Assembly (NCBI RefSeq): GCF_017498545.1
Contig: NZ_CP071793.1
Location: 5,791,001-5,855,000, forward strand
Reading direction: 5' to 3'
DNA length: 64,000 nucleotides
Source of the DNA: Sulfidibacter corallicola
GTDB taxonomy: Bacteria > Acidobacteriota > Holophagae > Acanthopleuribacterales > Acanthopleuribacteraceae
A model generated the notes under the pieces. The model did not search any database and had not been told where the DNA came from. It saw nothing but the letters and a program-made list of their open reading frames with translations. How positions within the stretch are numbered: position 1 is the stretch's first letter; each line of letters opens with the position of its first letter. Below are positions 7,731-15,926 of the stretch, piece by piece. A program made the position numbers and the translations under genes.

Positions 7731-9335
7731 ATGAAATCCACCCTTATCAAACTGATGATGTGCCTTGCCGCTGCCGGTCTTACGGCTTTTGCCCAAGACA
7801 GCGTCGACTATCGCTACCACGTGCCTTTTCCCAGTACCAAAAACGTGGCGACGCGCGACTGGCAATACCTGCTTGAAATGGTGCCCCTCGAAGACGGCGC
7901 CTTTCGGGTCCAGGTCTTTCAATACGATATTCAAGGCAATGTGGTGAACAATGCGGCGGCTACGGAACAGGCCTCCGGAACCGTTTACCGTTGGGACTCG
8001 AACACCGATTCACAGAGCCTTCGCTTGAGATCTCTGGAGATCGTTTCCTCTCTTCCCATGAGCGGTGTTTTTTGGATGTGGAACGACGTGCACGGACAGG
8101 TCAACGCGATGCGCGTGGCCTCCGCCGAGTCTTCCAGCACCGTCATCCCTTACCTTCCCGATATTTCCGAAGACGAGACCACCACTTTTTCAGTTTTGGG
8201 CACCTCCGCCCAGCCCCTTCAGGCCGATATTTCCTTCAGCTTCTACAATGTGGACCGATCGCTGGGGACCACCAGTCTCGTGCGCCAGGCCTGGCCCCGC
8301 AACGGGTACCTGGTGCTGACGCCAGGTAGAACGCTTTCGCTCGATGGTTTGGAAGAAGACGCTTCCGCTACCTGGGGTCGTCTTTCCGCCGGTTCGGCCG
8401 ACTACCTGCTCGCCGGTTTTCAAACGCTGACACAGGAAAACGTCTTCGGAGATCGCGGGCTTTCTCAGACGAGTGCCTTTGAATTGGGCGATACCGCCAA
8501 GAGCGACGGTTATTTGGTTTTCGAAGGCCTGAGCGACAGCTTGCTTTTCGACGAGAGCGCGCCTGCCGGATACAACGATCGTTTCGAAGTGACCAATACG
8601 CACGGTCAGGATGTGGAAATCGTGTTCGAGTTGGTGGTTCTCGGGACGCCGGCCGAAGAGGGTGCTTCCGCTTGGCGGGAGATCGAACAGAAATACGTTC
8701 TCAAGCCGTTCGAGCAACGGCGCTTCGACCTCGGTATCGATCTCTTTGCCGAGAATACCGGCAGCCCCGTCCGCCTCTCCTACCACGCCTCCTCCATCGG
8801 CGAGGAAGCGGCTCCGATGCCGGTTCACGTGTTGCATATCCAGGAAGGGTTGGGTGAGGCCAAGATGGGTGCCCATTACTTTTCCGATGCGGGCAAGGAA
8901 ATCGCCACCTGGATTTCGCTGGATCGCGATTTTGACACCTACCTCCATGTGGGGTCTCTGGATCGCGAATACGAAATCCCTCCCGAGCAGCCCAATCTTG
9001 AGCCGGTTTTCGTTCGCGAAGAAACCGAGATTCGCGTTCAGCTTTTTCACCGCGACAAGATGTTCTTCAATCAACTGTTCGCTTTGGGCCCCGACAAGGT
9101 GCTTTCGGTGTTCAACTCCACCCAGCTTCGCGAGTTGATCGGCGAGAAACCCTTCAGTGCGGAAGTCGACGCCATTCGGGTTCGCATCTTCACAACTGAC
9201 GAAAATCCCAATTCGGCGGGCAACTTGTTGATCGCGAAGATGGTTACGTTTTGGGAGAACGATCTGGCGCTCGTGAATCCCATGATCTTCACCCCCGATT
9301 TGGGCCTGACCGCCGATGAAGAAAGCGCCGAGTAA
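7731..9335 (+). CDS. Secreted protein of unknown function
   Basis: A 534-aa Sec-exported protein. The signal peptide MKSTLIKLMMCLAAAGLTAFA should be cleaved before QDSVDY. The rest is rich in beta-strand-like segments with several modules of about 100-130 residues and no catalytic motif. Modules such as those around FSVLGTSAQPLQADISFSFYN and GYLVLTPGRTLSL resemble the C-terminal beta-sandwich modules of the exported protein at 15927-18374 in general pattern. It follows a strong sigma-54 promoter and has no close downstream partner on the same strand. A surface or matrix role is plausible but not shown. Confidence 0.8.
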   Translation: MKSTLIKLMMCLAAAGLTAFAQDSVDYRYHVPFPSTKNVATRDWQYLLEMVPLEDGAFRVQVFQYDIQGNVVNNAAATEQASGTVYRWDSNTDSQSLRLRSLEIVSSLPMSGVFWMWNDVHGQVNAMRVASAESSSTVIPYLPDISEDETTTFSVLGTSAQPLQADISFSFYNVDRSLGTTSLVRQAWPRNGYLVLTPGRTLSLDGLEEDASATWGRLSAGSADYLLAGFQTLTQENVFGDRGLSQTSAFELGDTAKSDGYLVFEGLSDSLLFDESAPAGYNDRFEVTNTHGQDVEIVFELVVLGTPAEEGASAWREIEQKYVLKPFEQRRFDLGIDLFAENTGSPVRLSYHASSIGEEAAPMPVHVLHIQEGLGEAKMGAHYFSDAGKEIATWISLDRDFDTYLHVGSLDREYEIPPEQPNLEPVFVREETEIRVQLFHRDKMFFNQLFALGPDKVLSVFNSTQLRELIGEKPFSAEVDAIRVRIFTTDENPNSAGNLLIAKMVTFWENDLALVNPMIFTPDLGLTADEESAE

Positions 9336-9411
9336 CAATCACCGAGAGCGCAATCAGCGCAACTCTTTTTTCGAAGATTGGTGAAGTCCGCTCCCGTTAC
9401 AGACTGGGGGC

Positions 9412-10818
9412 TCAGTTCAGTGCCGCTTCCTCGGAGATCAGCATCATCAGGTCCAGGAAGTCCGCCTCGCTGTAGGTGCTCGGTTCCGATTCGGCCATTT
9501 GGAAAAACCGGAACAGCGACCAACTCGACTCGTTTTGTTCGAAGTACACGAGGTACTCCGCCAGTTCCAGGATGGCGCGCTCCCAAGGTTTGCCCTCACG
9601 CGCGTCCTTGGTGAGTTTCAATAGCCCTCGATCGGGGTAAATGCTTTGATCTATTTGGGAAAGCTTGAATGGGGCCAAGCCCTCACATCTTTTTCCGTCT
9701 TGGGACTGTTCCAGGAAAAACTTGTACAGCGTCAAGATCTGCTTCAACACCAACTGAAAGTGCGCTTTATCCACTGCAGGATCGGACTGGTGCGGCGCAT
9801 GGAAACTCGGGCTGGCGTCAAATTTGGCGCTCAGCCATTGGGTGTGGAAGTAAGAGCAGATTCTCAGGTGGTTGGCAGACTCGATGGAGAGGAATCCGAG
9901 CTGAAGTAGTTTGGAGACCATGGCCTTTTCGGCCGGTGTCTCGAACTCCGTCAGGTGATTTTTTCCGCAGAACACGTCCTTGACCAGATCCTGCTCTTCG
10001 GGGCTCAGCAAATCGAAGTTGACCTCGATCACCTGGATCAGGGATGGGTTGGCCTCGAGCTGGAGCGTGACGTCCTCCAGCTTCTGATTCTCGAAAAAGT
10101 GTTTGGCGAAAAGCTGGAGTTCATAGGGGTTGCCGTCGGTTTTGTCGATGATCTTCGCAATGGCGTGCTCATCGGAGAGACCGCTCTTCAGGCAGGTCTG
10201 AGCGGCTTCCTGGTCGAAGTGGCCCAGGTACATCGCGTTGAAACCGTGAAGAAAAGGCGACGTGTCGACGACCACTTCCTTGTGGATCTGTTCGAGGCGA
10301 GGTGTCGAGCTGATGACGGTGTGAACGTGGTGGCTGTTTTGAAAAAATTTGCGAAGCTTGCCCAGGAACACCGGATTCTTTTTGCCGACGGTGATGAACT
10401 CCTCGGCTTCGTCGATGAGCAGCATCAACCCCATGTTCTTTCGTTGCAGGCTCCTGCTCAATCTTTTCAGAATTTGGTGACAGGGAACGCTGTCGTCCGG
10501 CTCGCAATCGAGCGCCTCCCATGTCTCGGGATACTCGTCCTGGCTGTCTTCGATCGCGTCGATCAGGCTGTCGGCCAAGCCCTCGACGTCGTAACTTCCC
10601 TGGATATCCCAGAAAAGGGCGAAAGTGTTCGACTCCTGGCCGTTGACACGATATTCCAGTTGCCGCAGGAGCGACGTCTTTCCGACCCGTCTCTTTCCGA
10701 TGATCCAATCGCAGGATTCGTTGGAATCGAGTAAGTTGGCAATGATTTTTTTGCGACCGTAAAAGTGTGATCCAGATACCCAGCGTCCTGCGGAAAATGG
10801 GTTGCGTAGGGTATTCAT
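9412..10818 (-). CDS. Soluble AAA/ORC-type ATPase, coupled to the membrane ATPase upstream
   Basis: A 468-aa ATPase of the archaeal-type/STAND-like group. After NPFSAGRWVSGSHFYGR it has Walker A GKRRVGKTS (41-49) and Walker B GLMLLIDEAEEF (130-141); the start NPF...FxGR is typical of this clan. Residues 300-468 are helical with no named domain. There is no signal peptide or membrane segment. Its ATG shares one base with the stop of the transmembrane ATPase gene (TGATG), so the two are translationally coupled and likely act together. Function is unknown; STAND ATPases often work as signal-triggered switches. Confidence 0.82.
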   Translation of the reverse strand: MNTLRNPFSAGRWVSGSHFYGRKKIIANLLDSNESCDWIIGKRRVGKTSLLRQLEYRVNGQESNTFALFWDIQGSYDVEGLADSLIDAIEDSQDEYPETWEALDCEPDDSVPCHQILKRLSRSLQRKNMGLMLLIDEAEEFITVGKKNPVFLGKLRKFFQNSHHVHTVISSTPRLEQIHKEVVVDTSPFLHGFNAMYLGHFDQEAAQTCLKSGLSDEHAIAKIIDKTDGNPYELQLFAKHFFENQKLEDVTLQLEANPSLIQVIEVNFDLLSPEEQDLVKDVFCGKNHLTEFETPAEKAMVSKLLQLGFLSIESANHLRICSYFHTQWLSAKFDASPSFHAPHQSDPAVDKAHFQLVLKQILTLYKFFLEQSQDGKRCEGLAPFKLSQIDQSIYPDRGLLKLTKDAREGKPWERAILELAEYLVYFEQNESSWSLFRFFQMAESEPSTYSEADFLDLMMLISEEAALN

Positions 10819-12926
10819 CAGCCTTTTTCTACCTCGTGCCGGATTTCGTTGTAGACGAAATTCACGTCTTTGGCCGTGATCTTGCGGCGGTTTTCGTTCA
10901 ACACGTGGGCCACAAGGTTAACACACATTTTTTGGATGAGATAAGGCTTGCCTTTGGTGACCGTGACAATCTTGTCCACGGCATCGGCGTTGTACTGGTA
11001 AACGCCTCGAACGGGATCGGTTACCAGTGATTTTGCTTGTTCGTCGGTGAACGGTTTCAGCTCGAGTTGCTCGAAGAAGTTATACCAGGGACTGCCTTCG
11101 CTTTTCCAGGTCGTGTTGATGTTGATGCCCGCCATCACGGCGACCAGGTGTTTGGCGAATCCTTTCATGAACACCGAGCGCAGTTGCTGATTGGTCTGTT
11201 CCGAGAAACCGTTCATGATGTCGACCTCGTCCAGCAGCAGTACGAGCTTCGGTGATTTGGTGCAGGTCTGTTTGAGCTGTCCGACATACTTGCGCAGGCG
11301 TTGGGTGAGAATTCTGCCGTCGATGGATTCCGGAGGTGGATCCAGGTGAATGCCCTTGGGCTCCAACGCCATGGTGATCTCGTGGTCGATGACCCCGAAG
11401 AATTGATCTTCCTTGACGCCCTGAAGGTCGATGAACACTGGAAAAAACTCGTAGTGGGGGTCGTCGAGCTCGGGCAGGATCGCATCCAATTGGTGCAGAA
11501 AGCTGGTTTTGCCGATGCGCCGCTCGCCGTAGATCATCAAGGAATTGTTGTGCAGCGTGTTCAGGAGTTGCTTCAACATGGGTCGGCGACCGAAGAACAT
11601 CTTGTCGTTGAGGACCGGTGCACCGGCGATGTAGGGATTGAAGCGGTTGCGAAACGCCTGGCGCTTTTTCCGTTGCCGGATGAAGAACAAGCCGAGGGTC
11701 AGGATCGCCAACGTGATGAGAAAGACCTTTCGCAGGAAGGGAGCCTTGGGCTGGGCCGGGCGCGGGAAGGTGTAGGGATACACCCGCTGGTGTATCTGGT
11801 TGTGCATGTCCCTGATTTCGAGACGCAGGATGTTGGAGAGTTTGGGAAAGGTGTGCTTGGGAATGGTGGGAATCTGGAACTCTTTGTTGTTGAACAAATC
11901 CCACGACGACAGCAGCTTGTCGTTGATGTAGAGCGAGGCGTTCTTGAGTGCGGTGTCGCTGGCGATTTCCGCCTGGATCATGGCCGTCAGGTTTTGCTCG
12001 GAAATGGGGATCAGGTCCCAGTCGACACTGATCACGGCCGGATCGGGTTTGGAGAGCGAGGCCCGTGTCTTTTCGAGTTCGCGGTGGAGACGCGAGTTGG
12101 TGAGCTGCAATTCGCGCTGCTGCTTCATGGTGTTGAGCAGCATTTCGTTTGACTTGTCCGCCCGCCTCAAGGCCGCGTTCATCGCTTCTTCGATTTCTGC
12201 GGCGGTCTGTCCCTCGGCCTCCATGCGTTCGGTGAGCCGTGTGATTGCGAATTGCGCCTGCTGGTGGCGGGGTTTCAGGCGGGTGACCGCGGTATAGAAG
12301 GAGAGCGCGCGGGCGAAGTTGCCCTGCTCCTCCTCGAGTTGGGCGTCGCTGAGCAGGTTGTCCACATTGGCTTCGGCTTCCTTCTCGATATCGCGCAGCT
12401 CCTCCTCGTTGGAGATCAACACGCGAAGGATGCCGGTCAATCCCTGGAGCTCGGCATTGTTCGGAAAGGCTTCGCGGAGATCCTGCAGTACCGATTGCGC
12501 CGCGGTGTACTTGTTCATGGAAATCAGTTCCCAAAGGGCCGTGGTGTCGGGGCGCTCCTCGATCTCCGGTTCCGACGGGTAGCGTGCGATGAAATTCGTC
12601 AACAGCTCCATGGTCAAGGCATTGCGTTCGACGCTGTCTTCCTTTTCCGCGTAGGCCCGACGTAGAAAAAATTCGGCCCGTTCCACGTTCCCCGTCCACA
12701 AATGCGCCGCGGCCAATTGGTGATAGGGGTAATAAGTAATGAATTGAACCCCGTAGGTCTTGGCCTGTTTCTTCGAGCGCGGTTGAAGGGCGACGGCCGC
12801 TTCGAGTTCCCGAATGGCCGTACGGTAGTCTTCCGCTTTCAAAGCTTTTTGGCCTTGGTCGTAATGCTCGTACCAGGTTTGTTCCTGAAAGATCAGGAAT
12901 GTCGCGACGGAGAGGAGGAAAAGCAT
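10818..12926 (-). CDS. Transmembrane AAA ATPase with extracytoplasmic TPR domain
   Basis: A 702-aa protein of unusual topology. A signal anchor (MLFLLSVATFLIFQ) leads into TPR-like helical repeats (about 15-250; for example EDYRTAIRELEAAVALQP), a coiled-coil-like stretch (about 225-290), a beta-rich segment (about 295-380), and a membrane helix near 396-415 (VFLITLAILTLGLFF) followed by RQRKKRQ. The C-terminal half has NPYIAG...FFGRR, Walker A YGERRIGKTS (about 465-474) and Walker B LVLLLDEVDIM (about 560-570). The TPR part should be outside the cytoplasm and the ATPase inside. I start it at the ATG whose complement is 12924-12926; the longer frame to 13097 would bury the signal sequence. Function is unknown. 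Confidence 0.8.
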   Translation of the reverse strand: MLFLLSVATFLIFQEQTWYEHYDQGQKALKAEDYRTAIRELEAAVALQPRSKKQAKTYGVQFITYYPYHQLAAAHLWTGNVERAEFFLRRAYAEKEDSVERNALTMELLTNFIARYPSEPEIEERPDTTALWELISMNKYTAAQSVLQDLREAFPNNAELQGLTGILRVLISNEEELRDIEKEAEANVDNLLSDAQLEEEQGNFARALSFYTAVTRLKPRHQQAQFAITRLTERMEAEGQTAAEIEEAMNAALRRADKSNEMLLNTMKQQRELQLTNSRLHRELEKTRASLSKPDPAVISVDWDLIPISEQNLTAMIQAEIASDTALKNASLYINDKLLSSWDLFNNKEFQIPTIPKHTFPKLSNILRLEIRDMHNQIHQRVYPYTFPRPAQPKAPFLRKVFLITLAILTLGLFFIRQRKKRQAFRNRFNPYIAGAPVLNDKMFFGRRPMLKQLLNTLHNNSLMIYGERRIGKTSFLHQLDAILPELDDPHYEFFPVFIDLQGVKEDQFFGVIDHEITMALEPKGIHLDPPPESIDGRILTQRLRKYVGQLKQTCTKSPKLVLLLDEVDIMNGFSEQTNQQLRSVFMKGFAKHLVAVMAGININTTWKSEGSPWYNFFEQLELKPFTDEQAKSLVTDPVRGVYQYNADAVDKIVTVTKGKPYLIQKMCVNLVAHVLNENRRKITAKDVNFVYNEIRHEVEKG

Positions 12927-13414
12927 GGATTCAGCCTTGGTTTCGAGGAGTGGGGAGGGAGGCCGTGACCGGAAAAGGCCGCATCGAAAAGGAATGGCAC
13001 CGATCGGGCATTCACCTGTATGAGAGCGCGTCCCCGCGATGGAGCGCGCCCGGTCATGGTTTGCCAAAACCGTGCCCACCATCGGTCTGTCTTTCATTCT
13101 AAGTGGCGATCAGGGGGTGGAGCATCCGATTCCGGGGTGGGGGACGGGCAGGTCTTGGAAGGGTATCGGTGGCTCCCTACATTTCCAGAACGCCCAGTCG
13201 AAGTGGGTTTTCTCTAAAAGAGATTTTATCATCGTGAGTTATGGGGTGGGCCAACTGGTGGATACCAGCTCCGCCGGCACGGCGGGAAGACGGAAGGTGG
13301 CGCAGGAAGATCCGCACAAGGCTGAGTCGTTGCCAGGCCGAGCCGAAATACCTTCGCGAAAGGACCGAGGCGGGGGAAGGGAGACAATGTGAATCGAGCG
13401 AAAAAGGGTGGTTT

Positions 13415-13441
13415 GTGTCTCTCAGCCGGGAACATGTGTCT
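13415..13441 (+). promoter_or_regulatory. Candidate activator sites: paired GTGTCT repeats
   Basis: GTGTCT occurs at 13415-13420 and again at 13436-13441, 21 bases (two helical turns) apart, each followed by a CGGGAA block. They lie about 100-120 bases upstream of the predicted sigma-54 start. PilR sites in Pseudomonas have a similar TGTC core; activator identity here is inference. Confidence 0.5.
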
Positions 13442-13510
13442 GGCTCGGGAAATATTTTTGAAAAACTATGTAACGTATTGTTTTTATGGTGGTTAAGGTG
13501 TTGTTTTGGT

Positions 13511-13526
13511 TGGCACGTAACATGCT
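13511..13526 (+). promoter_or_regulatory. Sigma-54 promoter of the abundant exported protein gene
   Basis: TGGCACGTAACATGCT has a perfect TGGCACG -24 box and ATGCT at -12 (one change from TTGCT), with GG and GC 12 bases apart. Predicted start is near 13537, leaving a leader of about 126 bases before the ATG at 13663. Confidence 0.85.
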
Positions 13527-13662
13527 TTTGACGAGGGTGCCCGTTTGTGAAGGGTTTGGATCAATGAATTTGGGATCAAAACCACCACAACAGTTGTGCC
13601 GAACTTCTAGGGATGCTCCTGAATCTGTATGGATTCAAAATTCAATGGAGGAACTAACAGTT

Positions 13663-15741
13663 ATGAATTTCAAGAAACTGCTTTTGGTAGCCCTCATGGC
13701 TGCTGGTAGCATGGCGTTTGGGGCCATCGAGCTCCGGACCACCGTTAACCCGGTTTACGTTAGAGGTACCTGCGAACAGGCCGGTATCATCTTCTTCTCT
13801 GTAACCGGTGACGATTTTGCTCGAGCTAGCACTTCCGCTCCGGTCTACATTCGTTTGACTTTGGACCACAACGCGAAACTGTGCAAAACGCTTGTTTGGT
13901 CTCACTCTTCCAACATCAACTCTCACACTTTCAACCCCATTTATCTCCCCTTGTACCTGGAAGCCGGTCAAGGCGCTGTGACGGACACCGTCGCCGCTCC
14001 CGACGCGACCCTGTCGGTCGTTCGTTGGAAAGCTGGTGAAGCTTCCATCTGGCTGAAAGTTCAGTCTTCTTCCTCTGACTGGATCGACACCGGTGGTGGC
14101 ACCGAGTCTCCGACTCCCAACCAGCGTATTTCGTTCGTAATCGGTGTTCCCGCCAGCGAGAGCTGGGAGCGTCACTCCGACATGTTCACCGATGGCCGTG
14201 CCAACCTGCCTTTCGCGACTCGCGATCTCGACGCTGGTTCTAACGACTTCCTGGATGCAGTATCTACCCTGATCTGTACCGACCTGTCGAACTCCAACCT
14301 CGAGCCGCTGCCCGCACCGCAGGATGTTTCCGGTCTGAACTTCGACCCCAACTCCTACGACGAAACCACCGAGAACGTTGAAGACGGTCAAACTGAAGGT
14401 TCCATCCAGGAAGGTACTCCTGTATCGGTCGCCTTCTCGAATGACTTGTTTGTTGCTCGTGGCTTCGACTTCAACTGCGACGGTGCTCCCCAGGCCAAGC
14501 CTCCCTTCGTACGCGCCAACCTCTGCTTGATCACTGGTCAGAACCAGGGTGAAGAAGACCAAGGTCTGGTATGTGTACCTAACACCGTTGTCGTCAACGT
14601 AGCTTGCGGCCAAGGCCGTGGCTTCCACATCGGTTCTTTCATCGAACTGCGCACTCCCAACGATCGCAACTACGGCTTCCGGTTCTACACCCGTAGCTCT
14701 GACGGCTTCTTCATCGACGAAGACCTGAACGCTGTCAACCCCGCGGGCATCCTGCCTCAGTGGCTGCGTCTCGACTCCGCCGCTCTGTCTGTGATTCCTG
14801 TTGCTCCGGACACCGGTTCCTTCGACCTGCCCTTCGGCGACACCACCAACAGCTTCAGCGCTGGTGGCACCCTGTTGACCCGTCGCGGCCAGATCGTTTT
14901 CGACGGTCCCGGCGTTCCCGATGACATCACCTTGTCTGTAAGCGCGACCGTTTGCTCCTGGTACGAGGAAGATCCCAGCACCATCGACATCACCGTCGAC
15001 TTCTGGGCCACCAACCTCGACTCCGTCATCGACTCCGACACTCGCTTCCCCGGTATCGACAACTTCGGTCTCGATCAGGAAGTTGCTTGTGATCCCTCCG
15101 CTCGCCTGGCCTTCACCTACGACTGGGCCTTCGGTGAGTTCCTGCCCTGCGAATCTTCCGCTTGTACCCGCATCTTCTTCCAGTACGTACCCCGCGCTAT
15201 CAAGCCCGACGGTTCTCCCACTGGTTTCTTCGCCGGCGTTTCCTTCGTGAACCACGGCCAAGCTGACCTGGATTCCGTAACCGGTATCGTATACGAAGCT
15301 GACGGCACCGAGTGGCAGGTTGAGTTCCCCGAACTGGCCGTTCGCAACCAGCAAACCTGGCTGCTGTGGTTCGACGAAGAGTCTCAGACTGTGGTATTCG
15401 CCGACTCTGACGACACTTCCATCAGCCAAGCTCCGGTTCTGCAGGACGACACGGTTCTGCGTGAGTTCGGTACTCAGCGCTCCTCCATGTTCGTAGTTGG
15501 CTGCGCTACCGCTGACGACCTCTCCCTCAACACCCTGGTCGCCGATCTCGACGGCTACCTGTTGATCGGTAAAGACGGCGTCATCAGCGGCGCTTACGGC
15601 GCTCGCAACACCGAAGATCACCCCCAAGAGCAATCTGGTGATCTGCCGGTACTGTCTCAGAAGCGTGCTATCGACACTGGTATGCCTGCCGAAAAGCGTG
15701 TTTCCTCTTTCGGCACTCGCGATCCCTTCATGATCAAGTAA
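13663..15741 (+). CDS. Abundant Sec-exported surface or extracellular protein of unknown function
   Basis: A 692-aa protein with a clear signal peptide (MNFKKLLLVALMAAGSMAFG) and no recognised domain. The mature part is acidic, beta-rich and contains about a dozen cysteines, which could form disulfides outside the cell. Codon choice differs from neighbours: GGT, GCT, GTA, CGT and CTG dominate, as expected for very high expression. The start ATG 13663 has GGAGGAA nine bases upstream; the frame is open to 13486 but that would include the promoter. A sigma-54 promoter lies in front and two terminators follow. A structural role such as a surface layer, sheath or matrix protein is my inference. 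Confidence 0.85.
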   Translation: MNFKKLLLVALMAAGSMAFGAIELRTTVNPVYVRGTCEQAGIIFFSVTGDDFARASTSAPVYIRLTLDHNAKLCKTLVWSHSSNINSHTFNPIYLPLYLEAGQGAVTDTVAAPDATLSVVRWKAGEASIWLKVQSSSSDWIDTGGGTESPTPNQRISFVIGVPASESWERHSDMFTDGRANLPFATRDLDAGSNDFLDAVSTLICTDLSNSNLEPLPAPQDVSGLNFDPNSYDETTENVEDGQTEGSIQEGTPVSVAFSNDLFVARGFDFNCDGAPQAKPPFVRANLCLITGQNQGEEDQGLVCVPNTVVVNVACGQGRGFHIGSFIELRTPNDRNYGFRFYTRSSDGFFIDEDLNAVNPAGILPQWLRLDSAALSVIPVAPDTGSFDLPFGDTTNSFSAGGTLLTRRGQIVFDGPGVPDDITLSVSATVCSWYEEDPSTIDITVDFWATNLDSVIDSDTRFPGIDNFGLDQEVACDPSARLAFTYDWAFGEFLPCESSACTRIFFQYVPRAIKPDGSPTGFFAGVSFVNHGQADLDSVTGIVYEADGTEWQVEFPELAVRNQQTWLLWFDEESQTVVFADSDDTSISQAPVLQDDTVLREFGTQRSSMFVVGCATADDLSLNTLVADLDGYLLIGKDGVISGAYGARNTEDHPQEQSGDLPVLSQKRAIDTGMPAEKRVSSFGTRDPFMIK

Positions 15742-15754
15742 TCTTCTAAACCCT

Positions 15755-15786
15755 GAAGGCCCCAGCCCCTGGTTGGGGCCTTCTTG
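15755..15786 (+). terminator. First terminator after the abundant exported protein gene
   Basis: GAAGGCCCCA (15755-15764) pairs perfectly with TGGGGCCTTC (15774-15783), with a 9-base loop and a short T-rich tail. It begins 13 bases after the stop codon. Confidence 0.85.
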
Positions 15787-15801
15787 TATCTGCTCTTAAA
15801 G

Positions 15802-15848
15802 GCTTTATCACCATCATTGGCTATGCCTTTGATGGTGATAAAGCTTTT
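15802..15848 (+). terminator. Second, tandem terminator hairpin
   Basis: GCTTTATCACCATCA (15802-15816) pairs perfectly over 15 bases with TGATGGTGATAAAGC (15830-15844), followed by TTTT. It backs up the first terminator about 20 bases earlier; because the stem is A/T-flanked on both sides it might act in both directions. Confidence 0.75.
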
Positions 15849-15926
15849 GATTTTAAGGCATCAAAATTGAATAGACGGGTCGGGAAGAGTGTTGTTTGGG
15901 TAGTACCTTCCCACAGGAGATTGAGC

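Larger units (their letters stand above)
12927..13662. other. Divergent intergenic region with sigma-54 promoter and GTGTCT repeats
   Basis: About 736 bases separate the ATPase operon (minus strand) from the abundant exported protein (plus strand). The plus-strand side holds GTGTCT at 13415-13420 and 13436-13441, the sigma-54 promoter at 13511-13526 and a ribosome site GGAGGAA at 13647-13653. I see no convincing promoter for the ATPase genes and no small gene. Several short frames here have no start site or coding pattern. Confidence 0.7.

Noticed and set aside
11080..12699. 539-aa second minus-strand frame inside the membrane ATPase gene
   Set aside because: Arg/Gly/Pro-rich shadow translation; the other frame has Walker motifs and a membrane helix.
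12995..13010. TGGCACCGATCGGGCA, a sigma-54-like match with correct GG-GC spacing
   Set aside because: The -12 box reads GGGCA, it lies within the start of the ATPase operon region and more than 500 bases before any plus-strand gene; likely chance.
13654..15633. 659-aa open frame on the minus strand opposite the abundant exported protein
   Set aside because: Its openness follows from the strong codon bias of the plus-strand gene; the product is low-complexity and has no start site.
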